The position numbers and the translations under genes were made by a program. Source: Pusillimonas noertemannii (GTDB taxonomy: Bacteria; Pseudomonadota; Gammaproteobacteria; Burkholderiales; Burkholderiaceae_B). Taken from it: a stretch of DNA of 64,000 nucleotides. The stretch covers positions 621,064 through 685,063 of the forward strand of contig NZ_QEKO01000002.1 of NCBI RefSeq assembly GCF_003096595.1, given 5' to 3'. The notes beneath the pieces are model-generated. The model was not told where the DNA came from, made no database searches, and worked only from the letters and a program-made list of their open reading frames with translations. Shown in pieces: positions 7,739-16,593 of this stretch (the first letter of the stretch is position 1; each line of letters opens with the position of its first letter).

Positions 7739-9373
7739 ATGCAAGCAGTAGGCATCGCCCTGGCCATGCTGGCCGCTGTACTGCTCAGCGGCGTGCTGGC
7801 ACGCCTGCTTCCCCTGCCCCTTCCCCTCGTCCAGATCGCGCTGGGCTTCCTGATCTCCGCCGTCTTCGGCGAGGGAGTCCGTCTCGATCCGGACATCTTC
7901 TTTCTTCTTTTCCTGCCCCCGCTGCTGTTCCTGGACGGCTGGCGCATTCCCAAAGAATCCCTGTTCCGCGAAAAGCTGGGCATCGTCCAGCTGGCATTCG
8001 GACTGGTGCTGCTGACGGTGGCGGGCCTGGGCTACCTGCTGCATTGGCTGATTCCCGCCATGCCCCTGCCCGTGGCCTTTGCGCTCGCCGCCATCGTCTC
8101 GCCCACCGACCCGGTCGCCATTTCGGCCATCACGCGCCGCAACCCGCTGCCACGGCGCATCGCCTCCATACTGGAAGGCGAATCGCTGTTCAACGACGTC
8201 AGCGGACTGGTCGCCTTCCGATTCGCAGTGGCGGCCGCGCTGACGGGCACGTTTTCCTTGAGCATGGCCGCCGCGTCCTTCCTCTGGACGGCGCTGGCGG
8301 GCCTTGTCATAGGCGTGGGCGTAGTGCTGCTGGTGAACTTCGCCAAGAACTGGTTCACGCGCCGCTTCGGCGAAGAACCGGGCTCGGAAGTGCTGATCAG
8401 CCTGCTGACCCCGTTCGCCGCCTACGTGGTCGCCGAGCATGCCCAGGCCTCGGGGATACTTGCCGCCGTATCCGCAGGCGTGGCCATGAGCTATGCCGAA
8501 CTGTCGGGCGGCGCGCTTGCGGTAACGCGCGTCAATCGCAAGGTCATCTGGGACATGCTGCAGTTCACGCTGAACGGCATCATGTTCGTGCTGCTGGGCG
8601 AGCAGTTCCCGGCCATTCTGGACGGCGCCGTGACGGTCGTACAGGAAACCGGGCACCATCAGGTATGGTGGCTGGCCATTTATGTCTTCGTCATTTGCCT
8701 GGCGCTGATCCTCATCCGTTATGCCTGGGTCTATGCCTCACTGAAAATCAGCCACGTATTCGAATCGCGCACGCGCAGCGACGCCACGCCGGTGAGCCGG
8801 CGCATGATACTGGTGGTGTCGCTGGCGGGCGCCCGGGGCGCCATCACCATGGCCGGCGTCATGACGCTGCCCCTGGCCATGCCCGACGGCAGCGCCTTTC
8901 CGGCGCGGGACCTGGCCATCTTCCTGGCCGCCATGGTCATCATCACTTCGCTTCTGGTGGCCAGCATCGCCCTGCCCGCGCTGCTGGGCGGGCTCAAGGC
9001 GCCCGTCGAGACCCGGCGCCACCGGCAAGAGGCGCTGGCCCGCAAAATGGCACATGATGCAGCGATAAAAAGCGTGGGCCTGACGCTGAACGAACTGCTC
9101 GAAACCAGTTCGGCGCCCGACACGGCCGTGTACACCGACGCGGCCAACCGGGTTCTGGCCGACTTGCGCGACCACCATGACTCGACCGACGAACAGGCCG
9201 ACCCGCAAGAATACCAACGGCGCCGCGAAGCCGAGCGCCTGATGAGGCTTGCCGCCATCGCCGCCTCGCGCCAGGCCATTTTCGAACTGGCCCGCACCCA
9301 TCGCATCTCGGACGAACTGGCGCGAGAACAGGTACAGTTACTGGATCTGCAGGAAGTGCGGCTCAGCCCCTGA
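7739..9373 (+). CDS. CPA1-family Na+/H+ antiporter
   Basis: The 544-residue inner-membrane protein carries about twelve hydrophobic segments in its first 425 residues and a soluble C-terminal tail. Family signatures are FLPPLLFLDGWRIP, ALAAIVSPTDPVAI and ILEGESLFNDVSGLV, which contain the acidic residues that bind the ions in NhaP/YjcE-type CPA1 exchangers. It exchanges cytoplasmic Na+ (or K+) for external protons and supports pH and salt homeostasis. The tail (about 425-544) is charged and probably regulatory. It has its own transcription unit between a hairpin and the small XRE gene. Confidence 0.92.
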   Translation: MQAVGIALAMLAAVLLSGVLARLLPLPLPLVQIALGFLISAVFGEGVRLDPDIFFLLFLPPLLFLDGWRIPKESLFREKLGIVQLAFGLVLLTVAGLGYLLHWLIPAMPLPVAFALAAIVSPTDPVAISAITRRNPLPRRIASILEGESLFNDVSGLVAFRFAVAAALTGTFSLSMAAASFLWTALAGLVIGVGVVLLVNFAKNWFTRRFGEEPGSEVLISLLTPFAAYVVAEHAQASGILAAVSAGVAMSYAELSGGALAVTRVNRKVIWDMLQFTLNGIMFVLLGEQFPAILDGAVTVVQETGHHQVWWLAIYVFVICLALILIRYAWVYASLKISHVFESRTRSDATPVSRRMILVVSLAGARGAITMAGVMTLPLAMPDGSAFPARDLAIFLAAMVIITSLLVASIALPALLGGLKAPVETRRHRQEALARKMAHDAAIKSVGLTLNELLETSSAPDTAVYTDAANRVLADLRDHHDSTDEQADPQEYQRRREAERLMRLAAIAASRQAIFELARTHRISDELAREQVQLLDLQEVRLSP

Positions 9374-9413
9374 CAACCAGGCGGTCGCCGCACCGAACAA
9401 AAAAGGAGCCAAC

Positions 9414-9713
9414 ATGATTACCGGACCGCAATGCTGGGCTGCCCGCGTCCTTGTCGAGATCACCGTGGGCAGGCTGGCCTCCCGCTCGGGGATTGATCGG
9501 CGCATCATTGAAAAATTCGAACAGAAGCTCGATGAGCCCGAAGCCCAGGTCATACGCAAGCTTCAGGAGACCCTGGAGGATCTGGGGGCCGTCTTCATCG
9601 ATGAAAACGGCGGCGGCGCGGGCGTGCGCCTGAAGTTCACCCGCCTTGACTCGAAGCAGATATCGCGCATGGAAAACGAAGGCGGCATGCCCGGCAGCAA
9701 TACCGTTCCGTAA
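9414..9713 (+). CDS. Small XRE-like helix-turn-helix protein
   Basis: Start at MITGPQCWAARV is fixed by AAGGAG about 5 bases upstream; a longer frame overlapping the antiporter is rejected. The 99-residue product has a compact HTH with TVGRLASRSGIDRRIIEKFE (about 16-35) of the XRE/Cro type, followed by LQETLEDLGAVFIDENGGGAGVRL. This is the common layout of small proteobacterial XRE regulators. No toxin partner is adjacent. It may be co-transcribed with the antiporter (40-bp gap). The target is unknown. Confidence 0.75.
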   Translation: MITGPQCWAARVLVEITVGRLASRSGIDRRIIEKFEQKLDEPEAQVIRKLQETLEDLGAVFIDENGGGAGVRLKFTRLDSKQISRMENEGGMPGSNTVP

Positions 9714-9755
9714 GAGCGGCCCGACACCGCCCGGGCTCGCCGGGCTTACCCAAGG

Positions 9756-10451
9756 CTAATTGCCGCCTGTTGTCGCCTCGATGTCGCTTTCGGGGTCGAG
9801 CGGGCGCTTGCGCTTGTAGATCTCGCCCAGCGACGCATAGAAAGGCCCGCCCAGCCGCGCAAGCGGGTCGATGGCCTCGCTGTTTACATGGCGCCCGTCG
9901 TATACGTGAGTGGCCAGATGGAACATCACGATCTCGCCGATGTACAAGGTATTGACGCCCGCGCCCAAGGGAACGATCTTCGACAAACGGCATTCCATGT
10001 GCACGGGCGAAGACGCCACGCGCGGCGCCCCCACCACCTGGCCCGGCAGCAGCTGTATGCCCAGTTGCTCGGCCTCGCTGGTGTCCGCCCCATACCTTGC
10101 ACTGCTGGCGTTCATGACGTCGAGCGCGGCCCGGGTGGTGACGTTGACCACGAATTCGCCGGTTTGCCTGATGTTGCGGGCCGTGTCCTTCATGGTCCCG
10201 TCGTCGTGCAGACCGATATTGACGGCCAGCATGGGCGGCGTGTCGGCCACATAGTTGTACGAGCTGAACGGCGCAATGTTGACCACGCCGTCTGTGCTGC
10301 GCGTGCTTATCCATGCGATGGGGCGCGGCACAACCACCCCCGTCAGCAGCTTGTAGGCTTGGGAAGAAGAAAGGTCGGCAATAGGCAGGGACGTATATTC
10401 GCCCTGGGCGGCAGCAATTTCAGTGGGGCCGGAGGAAGGAGAAGCGCACAT
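9756..10451 (-). CDS. Flavin reductase family (FMN-binding split-barrel) protein
   Basis: The 231-residue protein has the DIM6/NTAB flavin reductase barrel: a VVVPRPIAWISTRSTDG segment, NIAPFSSYNYV and a GEFVVN segment typical of FMN-binding members. Such enzymes supply reduced flavin to a monooxygenase, or act as oxidoreductases in their own right. It is the last gene of the ABC-Rieske operon, 23 bp after the oxygenase beta subunit. It might contribute to electron supply, although Rieske oxygenases normally need an iron-sulphur-containing reductase. No clear ribosome site was found at this start. Confidence 0.85.
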   Translation of the reverse strand: MCASPSSGPTEIAAAQGEYTSLPIADLSSSQAYKLLTGVVVPRPIAWISTRSTDGVVNIAPFSSYNYVADTPPMLAVNIGLHDDGTMKDTARNIRQTGEFVVNVTTRAALDVMNASSARYGADTSEAEQLGIQLLPGQVVGAPRVASSPVHMECRLSKIVPLGAGVNTLYIGEIVMFHLATHVYDGRHVNSEAIDPLARLGGPFYASLGEIYKRKRPLDPESDIEATTGGN

Positions 10452-10474
10452 TTATCAAGCCAGGCAAGAAAACA

Positions 10475-10957
10475 TTAGATGAAGAGTTGGATGGCCGGCA
10501 GGTATGCGTCGCAGTCAAGCAGTTGAACGCGCTTTTCGACAATGAGAAGCCGGCCTTCGGCTTCCCGCAGCAAATAGCGAACCTGCGCACCAAGCACGAG
10601 CTGGCTGCCACCCTGGTACTCAAAATACACAAGATTGCAGGATACCGCATCCAGCCCGCCTTCGGGCTCTTCGACCCTGGGACGCTGCACCACGTGCATG
10701 CTGCGAACTTGCGGATGCAGGGAGTGGGCCCGTTCATGCTTGAGGCGGTCGACGCGCAGCTTCAGCAACAGCCGCCCTTCCAGAGCGATGGAGGGTTCGC
10801 CCTCCTTGTCGGTTTGCCCTGCCCGGGCGGGCACCCAATAGACTCCTTCTTCAGCGAACAGCTCGAACCACTCGTCGAAGCGCCGCTCGTCGAGCAAACG
10901 GTTTTCATCGTAGACGAATCGCCGCAGGCGGCTGTCCAAGGTAATGCACTGGTTCAT
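10475..10957 (-). CDS. Aromatic ring-hydroxylating dioxygenase beta subunit
   Basis: The 160-residue protein matches small subunits of alpha3beta3 Rieske dioxygenases (SnoaL-like cone fold), with RRFVYDENRLLDERRFDEW and LFAEEGVYWVPA near the N-terminus. The beta subunit is structural and helps shape the oligomer; it has no catalytic metal. Its ATG overlaps the alpha-subunit stop (ATGA), so both are made together. In the family, alpha/beta pairs of this type act on benzoate, toluate, salicylate, anthranilate or biphenyl-like substrates; the substrate cannot be read from the sequence. Confidence 0.9.
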   Translation of the reverse strand: MNQCITLDSRLRRFVYDENRLLDERRFDEWFELFAEEGVYWVPARAGQTDKEGEPSIALEGRLLLKLRVDRLKHERAHSLHPQVRSMHVVQRPRVEEPEGGLDAVSCNLVYFEYQGGSQLVLGAQVRYLLREAEGRLLIVEKRVQLLDCDAYLPAIQLFI

Positions 10958-12279
10958 GCCAGGCTCTCCTCTGCTGCGGGCTCGGCCAGCATCGCCAGCC
11001 AGGCCCGGTACTGGTTGCGCATGACGAGCTCATTGTTTCCGTCTTCGAAATCGTGGGTTTCCTGCCCGCACTCCTCCGGGTCGAACTGCCGCTGCAGGTT
11101 CACCCATGGGTTGCCGGCCGACGCCATCACCTTCTGCTGGCTCTCGAAAAGATGCACGTCGTCATGGGCCACCACACTCATGGGCGAGAAGACCAGGCGG
11201 GCATAGGTAAGCCCTCTTTCGAGCAAGGCCGCCGGCGCCCCCTTGGGCTGGAAGACCCAGGTCTCCAGCCGCGTCAGCCCGGCCGAAACGGGGCGCAGCA
11301 CGCGCAGTATCTGCGGAGAGCCCTTTACGGCCAGAGTGGGATAAAGCACCACGTTCTGCGGCGAATAAGACAGGATTTCACGGGCGCGCGCCGGGCCGTG
11401 CGCCTGCTCGAGCATCTCGCGATAGCCCGGAACGTCTGAATAGTCGGTATGAATGCTGAACTCGCTGCCCAGAATGCTGTGCCCATGGGGCAGGGTCGTG
11501 GCCCCCATCTTCGAGTAAAAGTCGTAGCCCGCACCGAACGGAAGCAATTGCTCCATGGCCGTGGGCACGGTGTCGGCAAACTCGTTTCCCACCTTGCGCG
11601 CCGTGGAAGAGGCCGACTCGTGCGTGGAGATCGGGTGCACGGTGTCGTTGACATTCTCGAGGTACATCTTCCAGTTGCAGCGAATGACGCTGCGTATGCA
11701 GTTGGAAGCCACCTGCAGCTCGCCCTCCGGAGAGCGGTCGGCCATGTTGTCCAGAGCCTTGAGCGCCTGGCCGAAATAGTCTTCGAATGAAGGGCCGTCG
11801 GTGCTGAGCCGGGCAAACACGAAGCCCCGATATACCTGTACGCCGCCAGGCGCCGACAGGCCGGCCGCGGCGCGGCTTTGAGAAAAAACCGTGCCTTCGT
11901 ACCCGGCCTTGAGCGGCACCGCAAGCAGCGAGCCGTCGAGCCGGTAGGTCCAGGCGTGGTAGGGGCAACGCATCACCCTGCCGGCATTGCCCTGCGGCTC
12001 GCTGACCAGGCGGGCGCCCTTGTGGGCGCAACGGTTGATCAGCACGCGCACCGAACCGTCCGTGTCGCGCACCATGACCACCGAACTACCCGCCAGGTCT
12101 ACGGTAATGTAGTCGCCGTGCCCGGGCACCTGGCTTTCATGCCCCACGTACAGCCAGGAGCGGCTGAACAGGCGTTCGCGCTCGAGTTCGAAGATCTCTT
12201 CGCTGAGATAGGCGTCACGATGGACCTGGCCTGCTTGCACCAGCCCGTCGAGCGCCGCTCTGTCATGTCGATAATCCAT
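10954..12279 (-). CDS. Rieske aromatic ring-hydroxylating dioxygenase alpha subunit
   Basis: This 441-residue catalytic subunit carries the Rieske ligands C84-A-H86 and C105-PY-H108 and the mononuclear iron triad D212, H215, H220 (NDTVHPISTH). AAGGAG lies 7 bases before the ATG. With the overlapping beta-subunit gene it forms an alpha/beta-type oxygenase that adds both oxygen atoms to an aromatic acid or salicylate-like substrate. It follows the peptide-type ABC ATPase gene by 35 bp, so uptake and attack on the ring are co-expressed. The ferredoxin and reductase are not in the window. Confidence 0.93.
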   Translation of the reverse strand: MDYRHDRAALDGLVQAGQVHRDAYLSEEIFELERERLFSRSWLYVGHESQVPGHGDYITVDLAGSSVVMVRDTDGSVRVLINRCAHKGARLVSEPQGNAGRVMRCPYHAWTYRLDGSLLAVPLKAGYEGTVFSQSRAAAGLSAPGGVQVYRGFVFARLSTDGPSFEDYFGQALKALDNMADRSPEGELQVASNCIRSVIRCNWKMYLENVNDTVHPISTHESASSTARKVGNEFADTVPTAMEQLLPFGAGYDFYSKMGATTLPHGHSILGSEFSIHTDYSDVPGYREMLEQAHGPARAREILSYSPQNVVLYPTLAVKGSPQILRVLRPVSAGLTRLETWVFQPKGAPAALLERGLTYARLVFSPMSVVAHDDVHLFESQQKVMASAGNPWVNLQRQFDPEECGQETHDFEDGNNELVMRNQYRAWLAMLAEPAAEESLA

Positions 12280-12314
12280 TCATCGCTCCTTGGTCGCGGG
12301 CGCCGCGGGGCGCC

Positions 12315-14192
12315 TCACGATTGAAACTCCAGTTCGGCCGAGCCGGCCCGGACACTATCTTGATCATGCTCCGTCGGCGGCCAGGCGGCGCCGGCGTCGT
12401 CGGACGGCACCGACTCGAGCAGCAGCCGGGTATACGGATGCGCCGGATTGCCAAAGACCTGATCGGTGGGCCCCTGTTCGACAACCTCGCCGTGACGCAT
12501 GACCAGCACGCGCTGGCACAAGTAGCGCACCACGGAAAGATCGTGCGATATCAGCACCACGGCAATGCCCAGCTCTCGATTGAGCTGCAGCAGCAGGTTC
12601 ATGATCAATGCCTGCACCGAGACGTCGAGCCCCGAGACGATTTCGTCGGCCACCAGCAAGCGCGGGGTGACACACAGCGCACGCGCAATGTTCACCCTTT
12701 GCTTCTGCCCCCCCGACAATTGCGAGGGAAAACGCTGCAATGCATCGACGGCCATGCCCACCTGCTTGATCAGGCGTTCGGCAATTCGCTTGCGTTCAAT
12801 CCCCGCAATATCAGGACGCAGCTCAAGCGCCTGGGCCACCAGGCCTTCGACGGTACGCCTTGGATTCAGGGCGGAATCGGGATCCTGGAACACCATCTGC
12901 ACGGTCTCGCGCATCTGGGCGGCCTGGCGGGCCGAGGCTTGGGCTCGCGCAACGCCATCGACGTGCACGGTACCGGCCGTGGGCGCCATCAGGCCCACCA
13001 TGAGGCGGGCCAGGGTGCTTTTGCCGCTGCCGCTCTCGCCCACCACGCCGAGCAGCTCGCCGGGGCCTATGCTTAGGGACAAGGGCTTGAGCGCATGAAA
13101 CAGCTGCCCCTTGCGCCCGCCCCGCCCTTGGTAGGTCATGCCCACGTCGCGAAGCTCGAGCAACGGCCGGCCGCCAGGATGGGCAGCCGGCGGCAACGCG
13201 TGGGGTTCGGTCTTGCGGCTCGCCGAATCGACGCGGCATTGGCCTGCGCATGCGACAAAGTGGCCTTGGCCTACGCTTTCAAGCGCCGACACGCGGTTTT
13301 CACATTCGGCATTGCGTGTGGGACAGCGGCGCGCGAAGCGGCAACCGGGCAGTTCGGCAATCTGCTTCAGGCCCGGCATGAGGTCGGCCAGGGCCGGCAG
13401 GACATACTGCGGCCCCGTCAGATTGGGCGTGGCCATTTTGAGAGACCATGAATAGGGATGCCAGGGCGCCTCGAGCACCCTGCGCGCGGAACCCCGCTCG
13501 ACCACGTCGCCCGCATACAGCACTGCCACCTCGTCGCAGACGTGGGCCGCCATGCGCAGGTCGTGGGTAATGAGAATGACCGCCGTGCCGTGCTTGCGCT
13601 GCACCTGCCGAAGCAGCCTTACGATTTGCGCCTGGGTGACAACATCGAGCGCCGTGGTGGGTTCGTCGGCCACGATAAGCTCGGGGTCGCCCGAGAACGC
13701 CATGGCGATCAGCACGCGCTGGCACTGGCCGCCCGAAAGCTGGTGTGCATAGCGCCCGAGCATGTCGGCTGGATCGGGCAGGCCCACTTCGGCCAGACGC
13801 TCGAGGCAGTAGGGCTCCCATTGCTTGCGCGGCAGGCCGAGGTGCTTCATGTGCTCGAACATTTGCTGGCGCACCGTAAGTACGGGGTTCAACGCCGAAA
13901 GCGGCTCTTGCGGAATGAAGGCGATGCGGCGGCCCAGCAGCGCCCGCGCCTTGCGGCCCGTAAGCTCACCGCCCTGAAAATACACGTGGCCGGCCGAGAA
14001 GCGAAGGTTGTCGGGCAGCAGGCCCGAGATCACCCTGCCGACCATGCTCTTGCCCGCACCCGACTCGCCCACCAGGCCGAGGATGCGGCCCTTGCCGACG
14101 TCGAACGTGACATTGCGCAGCAGGGCGACGTCAGCGCCGCCCACCTTGACGCTGACCGAGACGTTCTTGAACTCTAGCACCGCCGGCATCAT
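12315..14192 (-). CDS. Fused double ATP-binding protein of a peptide-type ABC importer (DppD-DppF fusion)
   Basis: Two complete ABC domains are joined in 625 residues. Each has a Walker A (GLVGESGAGKSM, then GVVGESGSGKST), a signature (LSGGQCQRV, LSGGQKQRV) and a Walker B aspartate. Between them lies the oligopeptide-transporter C-terminal segment with CRFARRCP. It energises the two permeases encoded upstream; its start overlaps the dppC-like stop by four bases. Such transporters also carry nickel, opines or aromatic conjugates. Given the downstream dioxygenase, an aromatic substrate is plausible (inference). Fused forms are common in this family. Confidence 0.93.
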   Translation of the reverse strand: MMPAVLEFKNVSVSVKVGGADVALLRNVTFDVGKGRILGLVGESGAGKSMVGRVISGLLPDNLRFSAGHVYFQGGELTGRKARALLGRRIAFIPQEPLSALNPVLTVRQQMFEHMKHLGLPRKQWEPYCLERLAEVGLPDPADMLGRYAHQLSGGQCQRVLIAMAFSGDPELIVADEPTTALDVVTQAQIVRLLRQVQRKHGTAVILITHDLRMAAHVCDEVAVLYAGDVVERGSARRVLEAPWHPYSWSLKMATPNLTGPQYVLPALADLMPGLKQIAELPGCRFARRCPTRNAECENRVSALESVGQGHFVACAGQCRVDSASRKTEPHALPPAAHPGGRPLLELRDVGMTYQGRGGRKGQLFHALKPLSLSIGPGELLGVVGESGSGKSTLARLMVGLMAPTAGTVHVDGVARAQASARQAAQMRETVQMVFQDPDSALNPRRTVEGLVAQALELRPDIAGIERKRIAERLIKQVGMAVDALQRFPSQLSGGQKQRVNIARALCVTPRLLVADEIVSGLDVSVQALIMNLLLQLNRELGIAVVLISHDLSVVRYLCQRVLVMRHGEVVEQGPTDQVFGNPAHPYTRLLLESVPSDDAGAAWPPTEHDQDSVRAGSAELEFQS

Positions 14193-15082
14193 TCGCCCCC
14201 TCTTTTGCGCAAGCGCGGATCAAGCACCACCCGCAAGCCGTCGCTGAGCAGGTTGAACGCAAGCACGGCAAATACGATTCCGCACACCGGGGCCAGCAGG
14301 TTCCAGCCGGCCTGGTAGATCTGGTCGCGGCCATCGGCCAGCATGACGCCCCAGGCGACCACATTGGAAGGCACCGACAGGCCCACGAAACTGAGGATGG
14401 CCTCGACGATGATGGCCACGCCCATCTGCAGGCTGAACAGGGTGATGATGAGCGGCGCCACGCCGGGCAGCACCTCGCGCAGCATGACCCGAAGGTGCGA
14501 GAAGCCCAGCAAGCGCGCCGCCTGCACGTACTCGCGCTGGCGGGCGACGATGACCTCGGCCCGCACCACGCGGTAGAAGCGGGTCCAGTCGACCAGGATC
14601 ACGGCCAGGATGACGTTGCGCACCCCCGTGCCCAGGCCCACCATCAGCATCATGGAAAACACCACGGGCGGAAACGCCATCCATAGCACCACGATGAAAC
14701 TCGTTGCCCGGTCGAAGCCGCCGCGCAGGTATCCGGCCAGGATGGCCAGCGTGGTGCCCAGCAGCATGGTGCCCGTGGCGGCCGCCACCGCCACAATGAG
14801 CGCGATGCGGCTGCCGTAGATAAGCCGCGACAGCACACATCGGCCCAGCGAATCGGTGCCCAGCGGATACTGGGCCATGCCGTCGGCGGCCCAGGCGGGC
14901 GGCAGCAGCGTGGCCAGAAGGTCTTGCGCATTCGGGTCGTTGGGCGCCAGCCACGGCGCGAACACCGCTACGCATACGAACAGGAGCACCATGGCGCCCC
15001 CGACGGCTACCTTGGGGTGGCTGAAGATGCGCGCCATGCCGCCGCGCGGCCTGGCCTGTTGATTGATGGATATGCTGCTCAT
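14189..15082 (-). CDS. Peptide-type ABC transporter permease (DppC-like)
   Basis: The start MSSISINQQARP at 15082 overlaps the stop of the upstream permease by four bases, so this start is preferred to longer frames. The 297-residue protein has the DppC/OppC N-terminal segment, about six membrane helices and the EAA loop (REYVQAARLLGFSHLRVM), which docks on the ATPase. It is the second inner-membrane subunit of the importer. All four genes from dppB to the dioxygenase alpha subunit are tightly packed, consistent with one mRNA. Confidence 0.92.
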   Translation of the reverse strand: MSSISINQQARPRGGMARIFSHPKVAVGGAMVLLFVCVAVFAPWLAPNDPNAQDLLATLLPPAWAADGMAQYPLGTDSLGRCVLSRLIYGSRIALIVAVAAATGTMLLGTTLAILAGYLRGGFDRATSFIVVLWMAFPPVVFSMMLMVGLGTGVRNVILAVILVDWTRFYRVVRAEVIVARQREYVQAARLLGFSHLRVMLREVLPGVAPLIITLFSLQMGVAIIVEAILSFVGLSVPSNVVAWGVMLADGRDQIYQAGWNLLAPVCGIVFAVLAFNLLSDGLRVVLDPRLRKRGGE

Positions 15083-16092
15083 GCTGTTCTGAGCCTCGGG
15101 TCGAGCACCGCATATAGGCCGTCTACGCAGAAGTTCACCACCAGCACCATCAGGCAGAAAACCAGCGCGACACCCTGGATCAGCGGCAAGTCGAAGTTCT
15201 TGATGGCCTGCACCATCAGGTTGCCTATGCCGGGAAAGGAGAAGATCAGCTCGATCAGCAGCGTGCCGCCGAACAGAAAGCCGAACTGCACGCCGATAAG
15301 GGTAAGCGTGGGCAAAGCGGCGTTCTTGAGCATGTGATGGACCAGCACCCGCCATTCGGACTGGCCGCGCAGGCGGGCCACGTTCACGTACTGGGCGGCG
15401 GCGGTATCCAGCAGGCTGGAGCGCAGCACCCTGACGATAATGGGGCTGAACGACAGCGCCAGGGCCAGCGCCGGCAAGATGAGATGCTGGAAGGCATCGA
15501 GCCAGGCCCGCCATTGGCCCTGCAGCAAGGTGTCGATCAGCAGGAACCCCGTAATCGTATCAACCGGGAAGCTTGGGTCGATGCGCCCCATGAAGGGCAG
15601 GACGGGGTAGACCACGCCCAGCACGACGATCAGTATGATGCCCCACAGAAAAGACGGAACGGACAGCAGGAACACCAATGCGAAGTCGGCCAGCATCTCG
15701 CCCTTGCGCCGCTCGAGCTTGTACAGCAGCACGCCGCCCGGAATCGAGATGGCCAGGGCCATGACCAGGCTGACCAGCACCAGTTCCAGCGTGGGCGGCA
15801 AGGCCGTCTTCAGCAGCTCGAGCACGGGGGTGCGGAAATAGATCGAGGCGCCCAGGTCGCCCTGCAGCGCGTTGCCCAGCCACACCAGGTACTGCTGGAA
15901 GATCGAGCCGTCAAGCCCCAGTTCTTTGCGGATGAAGTCGATGTCGGCCTGCGTGGCCGAAGGCGGCAGCATCATTGCCAGCGGGTCAGAAGGAATGATG
16001 CGGAGCACGATGAACACGACGATGGAAAGCAACAGCGCCGTAAGACACACCGTGCCGAACTTTCTTCCAAGAAGGGCCGCATAGCTAGCCAT
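15079..16092 (-). CDS. Peptide-type ABC transporter permease (DppB-like)
   Basis: The 337-residue inner-membrane permease has the DppB/OppB pattern: an N-terminal helix (TALLLSIVVFIVLRIIPSDP), a periplasmic loop and five further helices with the EAA motif (AAQYVNVARLRGQSEWRV). It pairs with the DppC-like subunit downstream (ATGA overlap). In intact operons of this type a periplasmic binding protein gene precedes it; here only a possible 3' remnant of such a gene is found upstream (16161-16230). Confidence 0.92.
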   Translation of the reverse strand: MASYAALLGRKFGTVCLTALLLSIVVFIVLRIIPSDPLAMMLPPSATQADIDFIRKELGLDGSIFQQYLVWLGNALQGDLGASIYFRTPVLELLKTALPPTLELVLVSLVMALAISIPGGVLLYKLERRKGEMLADFALVFLLSVPSFLWGIILIVVLGVVYPVLPFMGRIDPSFPVDTITGFLLIDTLLQGQWRAWLDAFQHLILPALALALSFSPIIVRVLRSSLLDTAAAQYVNVARLRGQSEWRVLVHHMLKNAALPTLTLIGVQFGFLFGGTLLIELIFSFPGIGNLMVQAIKNFDLPLIQGVALVFCLMVLVVNFCVDGLYAVLDPRLRTA

Positions 16093-16160
16093 GGCGCCCT
16101 TCCTTCATGGCCGCCATGGCCGTGAAACAGCCGGGCAGCGCGCCGGCCGCCCTGCCCGCC

Positions 16161-16230
16161 TTACTTCCATGAGTACTCCTGAGGCAGGATGTAGCCCGTC
16201 TGGTAGGTTTCGAAGGCGCTGGCCGCGTTC
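16161..16230 (-). pseudogene. Possible 3' remnant of the ABC substrate-binding protein gene
   Basis: On the minus strand a short frame ends SAFETYQTGYILPQEYSWK and a TAA, 68 bases before the dppB-like start. Its position, direction and protein-like end suit the C-terminus of the missing peptide-type binding protein. Upstream the frame meets DNA that codes on the other strand for the V4R protein. I cannot confirm homology without a search, so this rests on position and composition only. Confidence 0.35.
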
Positions 16231-16593
16231 GGGCAGGCCGTGCGCGATTCGGGCGGCAAGTCGGCCCGATCCTATTTTCAATCGCTGCACAACGACGCCC
16301 GGCGTTTTCTTCAAACCATGGAAGCCTATTCGGCCGAGCTGGGCTGGGGAAAATGGGCCTTCAATCAAAATACCCCGGGGCAATGGGAACTCATCGTGCA
16401 TAACAGCCCCTTTGCCGCGGGCTTCGGCGCCAGCGAAAAACCAGTATGCAGCGCAATCGCCGGCATGCTTTCCGCGGTAGGCGCGCTCATTGCGCAGACC
16501 CCGGTATCCGTGGAAGAAACCGCATGCGCCGCGCAGGGTTGCAAGCACTGCAGGTTCCTCCTACGCACCAACAAGGCATCTGATTCGCCATGA
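16207..16593 (+). pseudogene. 5'-truncated V4R (4-vinyl reductase) domain protein
   Basis: An open frame follows a TAG at 16204-16206 and has no ATG and no ribosome site; a GTG at 16240 is the only candidate start. The product (at most 128 residues) contains a clear V4R domain: LGWGKWAFNQNTPGQWELIV, a VCSAIAGMLSAVGAL helix and the cysteine cluster CAAQGCKHC. V4R is a small-molecule-binding domain found in regulators and ring-reductase-linked proteins, usually after a longer N-terminal region that is absent here. The stop overlaps the gntR ATG (ATGA), so the two were one operon. The missing 5' end suggests deletion. Confidence 0.65.

Noticed and set aside
7715-8659. Minus-strand open frame opposite the Na+/H+ antiporter
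   Set aside because: Composition is extremely rich in His, Gln and Arg, typical of the antisense of membrane-protein codons.
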